NCBI RefSeq assembly: GCF_003344925.1
Contig: NZ_CP031188.1
Location: 804,501 to 868,500, forward strand
Direction: 5' to 3'
From: Flavobacterium arcticum
GTDB lineage: Bacteria > Bacteroidota > Bacteroidia > Flavobacteriales > Flavobacteriaceae
Length of the DNA stretch: 64,000 nucleotides
Shown: positions 19,151 to 28,158 of the stretch, piece after piece
Position numbering within the stretch: position 1 is the stretch's first letter
Layout: the number at the start of each line of letters is the position of its first letter
Position numbers and translations under genes: made by a program
Notes under the pieces: model-generated
Databases searched by the model: none
Told to the model about the DNA's origin: nothing
What the model saw: the letters and a program-made list of their open reading frames with translations, nothing else

Positions 19151-19161
19151 AAATACAAAAT

Positions 19162-19668
19162 TTAAATTACCGTACTACAAGGCATTAAACCAAAATTTAT
19201 CCCTCCGCGTTTTTCCAAACCAAGAACCTGAGAGTTAATATGTTTTGGGTTTTCTTTAACTATTTGCTCAAAGCCACTTGATTCAAATGTTATTTCTCCC
19301 TGATGTAATTCTATTTTACATTCGTAATAAATAGACCCTTCGCTATTGGGTCTAATCTTTTTAATTAAGAAAAAATCTGAAATCTCCAAAGGAGAGACAG
19401 AGTAATTCTCAGTTCCTATATCCATTTTTAAATTAAAGCACTCTTTAAAAACAAGTGTACAAGGAGCTACCCAAAATGTAAAAAATTGATTTGGAGGATG
19501 AGGATTTACCCATTTAAAAATATAGTCGATATCAAGCAATAAATCAGAAGTCCAATCCTCTTCTTGTTTTCTAATAATAAAACCATATATATTGGCATCA
19601 TGCCACCCCATTTGGTCAAAGTCTTCCTCTGTCCAGATATTTTTATCTAGTAAATATTCTTCCCTCAT
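19162..19668 (-). CDS. Uncharacterised 168-residue protein with WHDA motif
   Basis: I do not recognise a named family. The protein is soluble with no signal peptide or membrane segment. It is rich in aromatic residues, with the N-terminal segment [20 protein letters not shown] (about 11-30), then [13 protein letters not shown] and [13 protein letters not shown] (about 62-75). The pattern of alternating hydrophobic residues suggests a compact beta-sandwich, similar to short orphan proteins annotated as hypothetical or immunity-like in Bacteroidota, but this resemblance is weak. It starts with ATG 13 bases after the ruvB stop and ends 11 bases before queG, so it is in the ruvB-queG transcription unit. 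Confidence 0.75.
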   Translation of the reverse strand: MREEYLLDKNIWTEEDFDQMGWHDANIYGFIIRKQEEDWTSDLLLDIDYIFKWVNPHPPNQFFTFWVAPCTLVFKECFNLKMDIGTENYSVSPLEISDFFLIKKIRPNSEGSIYYECKIELHQGEITFESSGFEQIVKENPKHINSQVLGLEKRGGINFGLMPCSTVI

Positions 19669-19681
19669 GTTTGATATAAAA

Positions 19682-20707
19682 TTAGCTAAACAAACCTCCT
19701 TGATTCCCCATTTTCACTCTCCCTAAATGTTTATATGCTTTTTCGGTTACTTCTCTACCACGTGGCGTACGCATAATAAATCCTTCTTGTATTAAAAAAG
19801 GTTCATACACCTCTTCTATTGTTTCGCTACTTTCAGAAACCGCAGTAGCAAGCGTAGACAGCCCTACAGGACCACCCTTAAACTTTTCTATAATAGTCGT
19901 GAGTATTTTATTATCCATCTCATCAAGACCATGTGCATCTACATGCAGTGCTTTTAATGAATAACGTGCTATTTCTATATCTATACTACCATTACCTTTT
20001 ATCTGGGCAAAATCGCGCACACGACGTAGTAGTGCATTAGCAATACGCGGTGTACCTCTACTGCGCCCTGCAATCTCTATCGCTGCCTCCATAGTAATGG
20101 GCATTTTAAGTATAGCCGAACTTCGTTGTACAATGGTAGTTAATAACTCTGTAGTATAATATTGTAATCTACTCGAAATACCAAAACGTGCACGCATTGG
20201 CGCTGTAAGCAACCCCGAACGAGTGGTTGCACCTACAAGTGTAAATGGATTTAAATTTATTTGTACAGAACGCGCATTAGGTCCTGACTCTATCATAATG
20301 TCAATACGAAAATCTTCCATAGCAGAGTAGAGATATTCTTCTACTATAGGGCTAAGACGATGTATCTCATCTATAAACAAGATATCTCTATCATCAAGAT
20401 TTGTTAGCAATCCTGCCAAATCACCAGGCTTATCTAACACAGGTCCGGATGTTATCTTAATACCTACTCCAAGCTCATTAGCAAGAATATTTGCCAGTGT
20501 GGTTTTACCCAAACCTGGAGGACCATGAAAAAGAGTATGATCTAATGCTTCCTCACGCATATTGGCAGCCTGCACAAATATCTGCAGGTTTTCTAATACT
20601 TGATCTTGACCCGCAAAATCGTCAAACGATAACGGTCTCAATTTTTTTTCAAGATCGAGTTCCTCTGTGTTATAATTATTATTGGTAGGATCTAAATTTT
20701 CGTTCAT
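19682..20707 (-). CDS. ruvB: Holliday junction DNA helicase RuvB
   Basis: RuvB is the AAA+ motor that drives branch migration with RuvA. The 341-residue protein has Walker [10 protein letters not shown] at 62-70, Walker [11 protein letters not shown] near 108, sensor region [18 protein letters not shown] with the arginine finger, and the C-terminal winged helix ([21 protein letters not shown]). It is complete. A -7 element lies 5 bases before its ATG, so the transcript may have almost no leader. Downstream are the 168-residue unknown protein and queG. Confidence 0.98.
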   Translation of the reverse strand: MNENLDPTNNNYNTEELDLEKKLRPLSFDDFAGQDQVLENLQIFVQAANMREEALDHTLFHGPPGLGKTTLANILANELGVGIKITSGPVLDKPGDLAGLLTNLDDRDILFIDEIHRLSPIVEEYLYSAMEDFRIDIMIESGPNARSVQINLNPFTLVGATTRSGLLTAPMRARFGISSRLQYYTTELLTTIVQRSSAILKMPITMEAAIEIAGRSRGTPRIANALLRRVRDFAQIKGNGSIDIEIARYSLKALHVDAHGLDEMDNKILTTIIEKFKGGPVGLSTLATAVSESSETIEEVYEPFLIQEGFIMRTPRGREVTEKAYKHLGRVKMGNQGGLFS

Positions 20708-20711
20708 AATG

Positions 20712-20719
20712 CAAATATA
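20712..20719 (-). promoter_or_regulatory. Possible -7 element very close to ruvB start
   Basis: Minus-strand TATATTTG matches TAnnTTTG and its last base is only 4 bases before the ruvB ATG at 20705-20707. If used, transcription would begin at or beside the start codon, giving a leaderless or near-leaderless message. No TTG was seen at -33. Confidence 0.35.
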
Positions 20720-20734
20720 CTTGAAAACGGGTAA

Positions 20735-21037
20735 TTACATCTGATAACCTTCAGAGAGTATTGTGTTCCATTCTGGGTGTTTATTTATATAATCGGCAAC
20801 ATAAGAACACAACGGAACAACAACAAGGCTATTATTTTTCGCATACTGTAATGCCTGATTAACCAAGTTACTCGCGGCACCTGTACCACGAAGTTCTTGC
20901 GGAGCTTCGGTGTGTGTCATCAGCATTTTATCGCCTTCCATATAATACTCCAAAAAAACAGTATGTTCTCCTATCTCCAATTCAAACTGATTTTGAGCTT
21001 CGTTTATGCTAAAAATAGCTTCTGATTTATTACTCAT
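20735..21037 (-). CDS. Small GNAT-family N-acetyltransferase
   Basis: A 100-residue protein of the short GNAT group (YjdJ-like, Acetyltransf_CG). The acetyl-CoA binding region is APQELRGTGAASNLVNQALQYAKNN (about residues 45-69), followed by the conserved end LVVVPLCSYVADYINKHPEW. The substrate is unknown. It is separated from ruvB by a 27-base gap and could share its region of transcription; a terminator for the oxidase cluster lies upstream at 21082-21110. Confidence 0.88.
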   Translation of the reverse strand: MSNKSEAIFSINEAQNQFELEIGEHTVFLEYYMEGDKMLMTHTEAPQELRGTGAASNLVNQALQYAKNNSLVVVPLCSYVADYINKHPEWNTILSEGYQM

Positions 21038-21081
21038 AATTATTCATGTTATACTATAAAGATAGTACTTTGATTCCAAAT

Positions 21082-21110
21082 AAAAAGCCTCTCGAATGGA
21101 GAGGCTTTTT
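21082..21110 (-). terminator. Intrinsic terminator of act-cta cluster
   Basis: A perfect 12-bp inverted repeat (AAAAAGCCTCTC / GAGAGGCTTTTT) around a 5-base loop, 19 bases after the ctaD stop codon. It ends the long actA-to-ctaD transcript on the minus strand. Confidence 0.88.
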
Positions 21111-21129
21111 AGTATATAAAATTTTTATC

Positions 21130-22938
21130 TTAATGATGCAATTCAGATTCACCATCTTTCATTGGCACATTTTGAGGTACAAAATCATCATCATGACCTG
21201 GCTTACTATAATCATAAGGCCATCTGTAAACCTCAGGTATTTCACCTGGCCAGTTACCGTGAATATGTTCTACAGGAGCAGTCCACTCAAGTGTGTTAGA
21301 TCTCCATGGGTTCATAGGAGCTTTTTTACCTCTAAAGATACTATAGAAGAAGTTCCATAAGAATACTAATTGGAAAGCAGCACCTACAATAGCAAACATT
21401 GTAATCAAGACATTAACATCCTGTAAGTCATCAAATAATGGGAATGCCGTATTTGTATAATAACGTCTTGGTAAACCAGCCATACCTATAAAGTGCATCG
21501 GGAAGAAAACACCGTAAGCACAAACTGCTGTTACCCAGAAGTGAATATAACCAAGGTTTTTATTCATCATTCTACCAAACATTCTTGGGAACCAGTGATA
21601 AATACCTGCAAACATACCATATAGTGCAGAGATACCCATTACTAAGTGGAAGTGAGCTACAACAAAGTAAGTATCGTGAACATTAATATCTAGTGTACTA
21701 TCTCCAAGTATAATACCTGTAAGACCTCCTGTTATAAAAGTAGATACAAGACCTATAGAGAATAACATTGAAGGGTTAAGCTGTAAGTTACCCCTCCATA
21801 AGGTTGTAATATAGTTAAATGCTTTTACAGCCGATGGGATAGCAATAAGTAACGTTGTAAAGGTAAATACTGAACCTAAGAAAGGATTCATACCTGAAAC
21901 GAACATATGGTGACCCCATACAATTGTAGAAAGGAATGCGATAGCTAATATAGAAGCAATCATGGCACGGTAACCAAAGATAGGCTTACGTGAGTTAGTT
22001 GCAATAATTTCTGATGTAATACCCAATGCAGGAAGTAATACAATATATACCTCAGGGTGACCTAAGAACCAGAATAAGTGTTCAAACAATACTGGCGAAC
22101 CACCTTGATAATGCAATACCTCTCCTGCAATAAAAATATCTGAAAGAAAAAATGATGTTCCGAAACTTCTATCAAATATAAGTAATAATGCCGCAGATAA
22201 AAGTACTGGGAAAGATACAATACCAATTACTGCAGTAATAAAGAATGCCCATATTGTTAATGGTAGTCTTGTCATAGACATACCTTTTGTTCTTAAATTA
22301 ATAACCGTAACAACATAGTTTAGTGATCCCATTAGGGATGAAGCAATAAATATTGCCATAGAGACTAACCAAAGTGTCATACCTGCACCAGAACCACCTA
22401 TTGCTTGTGGTAATGCACTTAATGGAGGGTATATTGTCCAACCAGCAGATGCCGGACCTGCTTCAACAAATAATGAAAGTATCATTATTACAGAAGACAA
22501 GAAAAACATCCAATATGATATCATGTTCATAAAACCAGATGCCATATCACGTGCACCAATTTGCAACGGAATAAGAAGGTTACTAAATGTACCACTCAAA
22601 CCTGCTGTTAGTACAAAGAATACCATTATAGTACCATGTATAGTAACAAGTGCCAAATAAATATCGTTACGCATAACCCCGTTAGGAGCAAAATCGTCAC
22701 CTAAAAGAACTTTAAAAATAGTAAAAGACTCTTCTGGCCAAGCAATTTGCATACGGAATAATATTGACATCATAATACCAATAATACCCATTATAATACC
22801 TGTAATAAGATATTGCTTCGCAATCATCTTATGATCAATACTAAAGATGTACTTTGTTATAAAAGTCTCTTTATGATGATGATCGTGAGCATCATGATTA
22901 TCGTGTTCTCCGTTTATTTCGTGTCCTACTGCTGACAT
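21130..22938 (-). CDS. ctaD: Cytochrome c oxidase subunit I
   Basis: The 602-residue catalytic subunit holding heme a, heme a3 and CuB. Signature regions are FWFLGHPEVYIVLLPALG (CuB histidine and cross-linked tyrosine, with the proton-channel glutamate region), WGHHMFVSGMNPFLG (CuB histidine pair) and DTYFVVAHFHLVMG (heme a3 and heme a ligands). The N-terminal tail before the first helix is histidine-rich: seven His within residues 6-22. It is the last gene of the act cluster, 30 bases after ctaC. Confidence 0.97.
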   Translation of the reverse strand: MSAVGHEINGEHDNHDAHDHHHKETFITKYIFSIDHKMIAKQYLITGIIMGIIGIMMSILFRMQIAWPEESFTIFKVLLGDDFAPNGVMRNDIYLALVTIHGTIMVFFVLTAGLSGTFSNLLIPLQIGARDMASGFMNMISYWMFFLSSVIMILSLFVEAGPASAGWTIYPPLSALPQAIGGSGAGMTLWLVSMAIFIASSLMGSLNYVVTVINLRTKGMSMTRLPLTIWAFFITAVIGIVSFPVLLSAALLLIFDRSFGTSFFLSDIFIAGEVLHYQGGSPVLFEHLFWFLGHPEVYIVLLPALGITSEIIATNSRKPIFGYRAMIASILAIAFLSTIVWGHHMFVSGMNPFLGSVFTFTTLLIAIPSAVKAFNYITTLWRGNLQLNPSMLFSIGLVSTFITGGLTGIILGDSTLDINVHDTYFVVAHFHLVMGISALYGMFAGIYHWFPRMFGRMMNKNLGYIHFWVTAVCAYGVFFPMHFIGMAGLPRRYYTNTAFPLFDDLQDVNVLITMFAIVGAAFQLVFLWNFFYSIFRGKKAPMNPWRSNTLEWTAPVEHIHGNWPGEIPEVYRWPYDYSKPGHDDDFVPQNVPMKDGESELHH

Positions 22939-22968
22939 ATTTTTTTAATTTGAATATATTAAAAAAGA

Positions 22969-24159
22969 TTATTTTCTTATCAATTGTGCTATTGCTACTG
23001 AATCTTCAGCTGTTGCTAAAGTATCCCGCTTCATATCATGTACAGGCTCAACAACTGGTACTTCATGCGGATCATCTCCACCTTGTGATTCTTTTACAGC
23101 AACCCCCAGTGTTTTTTGATCATCAAGCCATTTATTAAAGTCTGCTTCTTCATCTACAATAACTTTCATCTGCATATTGTAATGCGATGCACCACATATT
23201 TTATTACATAATAATAAGTAATCAAAAGTATAAGGATCTAAAGGTTCTTCACCTTTAGCAACAAGTTCTGCGCTTTTTTTAGACCTAATATTATTAATAT
23301 TAGATACTTTATCCATCATTTTTGGATCTAAACGCATATCGTCTGTTGTAATTGTAGGCGTGAAACCAAACTGAGTAACCATACCTGGCACAACATTCAT
23401 CTGCGCTCTAAAGTGAGGAAAGTATGCAGAGTGCAACACATCCTGAGAACGGAATTTAAATATTACTTTTCTACCTTTTGGTAAATGTAGTACAGTAGCC
23501 TGAATATCATCTTGTGCATTTGGATCGGCCATATCTACACCCATTGTATTGATACCTTCTATATACCTAACATTAGCTTTACCTAAAACACCATCTTCAC
23601 CAGCATAACGCACTTCCCAACCAAATTGTTTAGCATATACTTCAACATATAAGGCTTCTTCCTTCTCATCATCAATAAACATAATGTTAGTCCATGCATA
23701 CAATCCATATAAAATAAGACCTGCAAGTACAATAACTGGTATAATAGTCCAGATAAACTCAAGCTTGTCATTATCAGCATAGTAATAAGCTGTATTTCCT
23801 TTTTTACCTCTATATCTAAAAGAGAAATAGTGTAACAAGAATTGAGTAATGGTTTGTACAGTAAAGATAAGCCACATAGAAATAGCCATAAGACTATCAT
23901 ACTGCTCTCCATGCTCTGATGCAGGTGTGCCTAAAACAAGGTGACCCCATTTAACCAAAGAATAAATTGTAAAAATATAGATGAAGCCAACAAAAGCAAA
24001 CATCAGGTAACCATTAACATTATTATCCCTATCATTAGCAACCTCACTATTTTCATTATGGGTTGCCGATCCTAACTGAGTAAGATGGAATATTTTAGTT
24101 AATTGCCATATTGCAATGCCTAATAAAACTAAAACTGCAATTATCAATAAACTCGTCAT
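22969..24159 (-). CDS. ctaC: Cytochrome c oxidase subunit II
   Basis: The 396-residue subunit carrying the CuA electron-entry centre. There is an N-terminal hydrophobic segment (about 1-20), two further helices (about 49-70 and 88-112 region) and the periplasmic cupredoxin domain with the CuA ligands in CNKICGASHYNMQM and the earlier histidine in HSAYFPHFRAQMN. No cytochrome c domain is fused to it, so electrons must arrive from a separate cytochrome such as the heme domains of ActA or ActE. The C-terminal 45 residues are polar and acidic. It follows actF by 19 bases. Confidence 0.96.
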   Translation of the reverse strand: MTSLLIIAVLVLLGIAIWQLTKIFHLTQLGSATHNENSEVANDRDNNVNGYLMFAFVGFIYIFTIYSLVKWGHLVLGTPASEHGEQYDSLMAISMWLIFTVQTITQFLLHYFSFRYRGKKGNTAYYYADNDKLEFIWTIIPVIVLAGLILYGLYAWTNIMFIDDEKEEALYVEVYAKQFGWEVRYAGEDGVLGKANVRYIEGINTMGVDMADPNAQDDIQATVLHLPKGRKVIFKFRSQDVLHSAYFPHFRAQMNVVPGMVTQFGFTPTITTDDMRLDPKMMDKVSNINNIRSKKSAELVAKGEEPLDPYTFDYLLLCNKICGASHYNMQMKVIVDEEADFNKWLDDQKTLGVAVKESQGGDDPHEVPVVEPVHDMKRDTLATAEDSVAIAQLIRK

Positions 24160-24178
24160 TTGTTTATTTCTTTAAATA

Positions 24179-25594
24179 TTAATAATGAAAATGCTTACTC
24201 TCTTCAATTAACGGATTACGTTTCGCTAAAAGAGGTGCTTTGGTTAAAGTTGTAAATACAACAAATATAAATAATCCAAGGAATAATAGTACTGCACCAA
24301 TTTCGCCAACACCAATAAACCATCTGTCGCCTACAGTAGCTGGCATAATCATATTGAAGAAATCAATATAATGTCCGCAAAGTATAACAATACCTGCCAT
24401 AACTATAATCCAAGAAAGACGTTTGAAATCTGTATTTATAAGTATTAAAACAGGGAATACAAAGTTCATAACTAACATCCCGAAAAATGGAAGGTTATAA
24501 TCTTCTATACGTGTTTTAAAATAAACAACTTCTTCTGGTATATCAGCATACCACATAAGCATGAACTGAGAGAACCATAAATATGTCCAGAAAACACTAA
24601 TACCAAACATGAATTTTGCTAAATCGTGTATATGACTCGTATTTACATACTCTAGATAGCCTTTTGCTTTAAGGTAAACTGTTATTAATGCAATAGCAGT
24701 AATACCACTTACAAAGAAACTTGCAAATACATACCATCCAAATAAAGTACTATACCAGTGCGGATCTACCGACATAATCCAGTCCCAAGACATAATAGAT
24801 TCTGATATAATAAAGAATACCAAGAAAGAAGCAGAAGCTTTAAAGTTTTTCTTGTAGTATATATTATCATTAGCATCATCTTGCAATAATGAGTTCTTTC
24901 TAGAATACTGACGGTACCATATCCATCCACCCATAAAAATAGCTGCTCTTATAAGGAAGAAAGGTCCATTTAGATAACCTGTTTTTGCTTGTATCAAGTG
25001 ATCTTTCGCTACAACATCCTCATCCATCCAGATAAAAATATGATGCATATCCATAACACCTAAAACCAATAATATAAATACTATTATAGCACCAGGAATA
25101 AGGTAACTAGATATACCCTCCATAACTCTAAACAATACAGGAGACCATCCTGCTTGTGCAGCATTTTGTATTGCATAGAACGCTAAAGCACCAAGTGACA
25201 ACAACATAAAGAACAAAGCTGCTACATATACTGCAGACCATGGCTTAGTTTTTAATTGGTGTAATACGTGCTCTAAGTGCTCTTGATGTTCGTCATGAGC
25301 AGCATGTACATCTGGCTGATGACCAGCTTCGGCATGAGTATCATTACCATGACTTGTATGAGAAGCTGTGGCTTCATGATGCCCTTCGGCAGCATGTCCA
25401 TGTGCATCTTCCCCATGCGCTGCACCTGCTTCATGGTCAGCACCGTGACCACCATGTGCGTTTTCTGCCGCTAAAATTTTTTCTACGTCTTCAACGGTTT
25501 TTGGTGCAGTCAAAAAACTATAGCCTATGCCAAGAATACCCAAGGCAATCAGGACAAAGGAAAAAGTTTTTAATCTACTTGAAAATGTGTACAT
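24179..25594 (-). CDS. actF: Alternative complex III membrane subunit ActF, histidine-rich loop
   Basis: A 471-residue integral membrane protein of alternative complex III (quinol:cytochrome c oxidoreductase), related to the NrfD-type subunit ActC but without cofactors. The first helix (about 11-30) is followed by a long polar insertion in which 18 histidines occur between residues 47 and 112, separated mainly by Ala, Gly, Glu and Asp. About ten helices follow from residue 120 on (for example SWDWIMSVDPHWYSTLFGWYV). The gene order actABCDEF-ctaC-ctaD fixes its identity. The His-rich stretch is predicted to be periplasmic if the N-terminus is inside. Confidence 0.92.
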   Translation of the reverse strand: MYTFSSRLKTFSFVLIALGILGIGYSFLTAPKTVEDVEKILAAENAHGGHGADHEAGAAHGEDAHGHAAEGHHEATASHTSHGNDTHAEAGHQPDVHAAHDEHQEHLEHVLHQLKTKPWSAVYVAALFFMLLSLGALAFYAIQNAAQAGWSPVLFRVMEGISSYLIPGAIIVFILLVLGVMDMHHIFIWMDEDVVAKDHLIQAKTGYLNGPFFLIRAAIFMGGWIWYRQYSRKNSLLQDDANDNIYYKKNFKASASFLVFFIISESIMSWDWIMSVDPHWYSTLFGWYVFASFFVSGITAIALITVYLKAKGYLEYVNTSHIHDLAKFMFGISVFWTYLWFSQFMLMWYADIPEEVVYFKTRIEDYNLPFFGMLVMNFVFPVLILINTDFKRLSWIIVMAGIVILCGHYIDFFNMIMPATVGDRWFIGVGEIGAVLLFLGLFIFVVFTTLTKAPLLAKRNPLIEESKHFHY

Positions 25595-25619
25595 ATTATA
25601 TGCTTTCAGTGTTCTACAA

Positions 25620-26165
25620 TTATAATTCGCTTCTTAATTTCAACACGTAGTGGGCAACTTGCCAACGCTCTTCTTGAGAAAGTTGATTAGCGTGAGATCC
25701 CATCGAGTTTAACCCGTATGTTACTACATGAAAAACGCTTCCTTCGGTAATAACCCTATCTTTATAGTTAGGCACACCAAGAAATTTTTCTCTCTTTACA
25801 AGATTTCCTTTACCATCACCTTTATCTCCATGACAAATTGCACAGTATATTGTATATAACTCTTTAGCTCTAGGAAGATCTATAGAGGCTGAATCAAGAG
25901 GAGATTCTAAATTAGCTTTAGCAAGCTCATATCCTTCATTGCTGTTTTCATATTCATAAGGTGTAAATCCTCTTGGTATTGAACCTTCTGCAGGAAGCTG
26001 ACCCTCCTTGCCGTTATTAAAGGCTGAAGATTCACCATATGTCTCATAAGATATTGGCTCGTACATATTTGGGAAGTACTGGTAATTTGGTGCCGACTTG
26101 TCAAAACACGCAGTAAAAACCGATGCTACAACTACCAATAATGCTATTTTATATAACGCTCTCAT
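25620..26165 (-). CDS. actE: Alternative complex III monoheme cytochrome c subunit ActE
   Basis: A 181-residue lipoprotein cytochrome c. The signal peptide ends in a lipobox VFTAC with the lipidated cysteine at position 20. A single heme c attachment site, CAICHGDKGDGKG, lies near residue 131, and the probable methionine ligand is in GLNSMGSHANQLS near the end. ActE passes electrons from the multiheme ActA towards the oxidase. The stop-to-start gap to actD is 6 bases. Confidence 0.95.
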   Translation of the reverse strand: MRALYKIALLVVVASVFTACFDKSAPNYQYFPNMYEPISYETYGESSAFNNGKEGQLPAEGSIPRGFTPYEYENSNEGYELAKANLESPLDSASIDLPRAKELYTIYCAICHGDKGDGKGNLVKREKFLGVPNYKDRVITEGSVFHVVTYGLNSMGSHANQLSQEERWQVAHYVLKLRSEL

Positions 26166-26171
26166 AATCTG

Positions 26172-26696
26172 TTATTGCTTTTCAATTACTTTTACTTCTA
26201 CAGCTCCTGTACTCTCAAAGAATGAAACCATCTGATCTACGTCTCCGTGAGCAGCAACTTCCATTAAGAAATGATCGTCTGTAGTTCTTACATCAGGATT
26301 TTCAGCTTCTTTAAATGGCCATAATTTACTTCTCATATAAAAAGTGATAACCATTAAGTGAGCAGCAAAAAATACTGTCATCTCAAACATTACCGGTACA
26401 AAAGCCGGCATATTTTCTATATAACTAAAACTTGGTTTCCCTCCAATATCTTGAGGCCAGTCTATAATCATCATGTAGCGCATCATTGTAGTTGCTACAC
26501 TTAATCCAACCAAACCATATAAGAATGAAGCAATAGCTAATCTTGTAGGAGCAAGTCCCATGGCTTTGTCCAACCCGTGTACTGGGAATGGTGTATAAAC
26601 CTCTTCAATGTGATGATGCGCAGCACGTGTTTGTTTTACTGCATCCATCAGGATATCATCATCATTGTATAAAACATGTATAACTTTATTACTCAT
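26172..26696 (-). CDS. actD: Alternative complex III subunit ActD (DUF3341)
   Basis: A 174-residue protein with an N-terminal soluble region (residues 1-55, IHVLYNDDDILMDAVKQTR at 6-24), two membrane helices (about 56-78 and 99-120) and a C-terminal soluble part with HFLMEVAAHGDVD. This matches the ActD/DUF3341 subunit, which has no cofactor. It lies 6 bases after actC and 6 bases before actE. Confidence 0.95.
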   Translation of the reverse strand: MSNKVIHVLYNDDDILMDAVKQTRAAHHHIEEVYTPFPVHGLDKAMGLAPTRLAIASFLYGLVGLSVATTMMRYMMIIDWPQDIGGKPSFSYIENMPAFVPVMFEMTVFFAAHLMVITFYMRSKLWPFKEAENPDVRTTDDHFLMEVAAHGDVDQMVSFFESTGAVEVKVIEKQ

Positions 26697-26702
26697 GATC
26701 TC

Positions 26703-28124
26703 TTAATGATTTTCTGAATGTGAATGATTGTCGTTTCCGTGTTCTTGATCTCTCTTTCTCTTGTAGGTTTCGCTTGAGGTTTTCATTATCGATTTAACCT
26801 CTGCCTGAGCAATTACAGGGAAACTTCTTGAATATAGCAAGAACAATACAAAGAAGAAACCAATAGTACCTATAAAGAAACCAGCATCTACAAAAGTAGG
26901 TTGGAACATTGTCCATGATGATGGTAGGTAATCTCTGTGTAGTGATGTAACGATAATTACAAAACGCTCAAACCACATCCCTATATTTACAACAAGTGAA
27001 ATTATGAAAGATGCCATTATACTTGTTCTAATTTTCTTAAACCACATTACCTGCGGAGAAACCACATTACAAGTCATCATTAATAAATATGACCACCAGT
27101 AAGGTCCTGTTGCTCTGTTAAGGAAAGCATATTGCTCATACTCAACTCCTGAGTACCATGCTACGAAAAGCTCTGTAATATAAGCACAACCTACAATAGA
27201 ACCCGTTATCATGATAACGATATTCATTAACTCAATATGTTGTATTGTAATATAAGCTTCAAGGTGAGAAAGTTTTCTCATAATTATAAGCAAAGTATTA
27301 ACCATTGCAAATCCTGAGAATATAGCTCCCGCAACGAAGTAAGGCGGAAGTATTGTAGTGTGCCATCCTGGTATAACCGACGTAGCAAAGTCAAAAGATA
27401 CAATTGTGTGTACAGAAAGTACAAGTGGTGTTGCTAAACCTGCAAGGACAAGAGAAACCTCTTCAAAACGTTGCCAGTCTTTAGCTCTTCCGCTCCATCC
27501 AAAACTTAGTATCGAATAAACTCTTTTTGTAAAAGGAGTAATTGCTCTATCACGAAGCATTGCAAAGTCAGGAAGTAAACCTGTCCACCAAAACACTAAT
27601 GATACCGAAAGGTAAGTAGAAATTGCAAATACATCCCAAAGTAGCGGAGAGTTGAAATTTACCCAAAGCGAACCAAACTGATTTGGTATTGGCATAACCC
27701 AGTATGCTAACCAAGGACGCCCCATGTGGAATACAGGGAACATTGCTGCCTGTATTACCGAAAAGATTGTCATTGCTTCAGCAGAACGGTTAATTGCCAT
27801 TCTCCATTTTTGACGGAATAATAATAGTACGGCTGAGATTAGTGTACCTGCGTGACCGATACCTACCCACCAAACGAAGTTGGTAATATCCCATGCCCAA
27901 CCAACAGTTTTATTTGATCCCCATGTTCCAATACCTGTACCTACAGTATAAGCGACACAACCAACACCCCAAAGGAAAGCGGCAAGCGCAATAGAGAATG
28001 CTATCCACCATTGCTTGTTAGCCCTGCCTTCCACTGGCCTTGCAACATCAACTGTTACATCGTGATAATTTTTGTCACCTATAATTAAAGGTTTTCTAAT
28101 GGGTGCTTCGTAATGAGACGACAT
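26703..28124 (-). CDS. actC: Alternative complex III quinol-binding subunit ActC (NrfD-like)
   Basis: A 473-residue polytopic membrane protein of the NrfD/PsrC family, the expected site of menaquinol oxidation in alternative complex III. Typical segments include WWVGIGHAGTLISAVLLLFRQKWR (about 89-112, cut here only for orientation) and FHMGRPWLAYWVMPIPN. About ten helices are present. The polar C-terminal tail ends HGNDNHSHSENH, which is unusually histidine-rich. It follows actB with a 34-base gap. Confidence 0.95.
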   Translation of the reverse strand: MSSHYEAPIRKPLIIGDKNYHDVTVDVARPVEGRANKQWWIAFSIALAAFLWGVGCVAYTVGTGIGTWGSNKTVGWAWDITNFVWWVGIGHAGTLISAVLLLFRQKWRMAINRSAEAMTIFSVIQAAMFPVFHMGRPWLAYWVMPIPNQFGSLWVNFNSPLLWDVFAISTYLSVSLVFWWTGLLPDFAMLRDRAITPFTKRVYSILSFGWSGRAKDWQRFEEVSLVLAGLATPLVLSVHTIVSFDFATSVIPGWHTTILPPYFVAGAIFSGFAMVNTLLIIMRKLSHLEAYITIQHIELMNIVIMITGSIVGCAYITELFVAWYSGVEYEQYAFLNRATGPYWWSYLLMMTCNVVSPQVMWFKKIRTSIMASFIISLVVNIGMWFERFVIIVTSLHRDYLPSSWTMFQPTFVDAGFFIGTIGFFFVLFLLYSRSFPVIAQAEVKSIMKTSSETYKRKRDQEHGNDNHSHSENH

Positions 28125-28158
28125 ATCCTTTATCTTGTTTCTTAATTAATATTAATTT

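Noticed and set aside
25380..25465. Possible short tandem DNA repeat in actF
   Set aside because: The repetition is in amino-acid composition (His, Ala, Gly, Glu); the DNA units are not regular enough to call a tandem repeat or a CRISPR-like array.
25277..25650. Plus-strand open frames opposite the His-rich part of actF
   Set aside because: They come from the repetitive codons of the histidine-rich loop read backwards, giving Met/Cys/His-rich nonsense.
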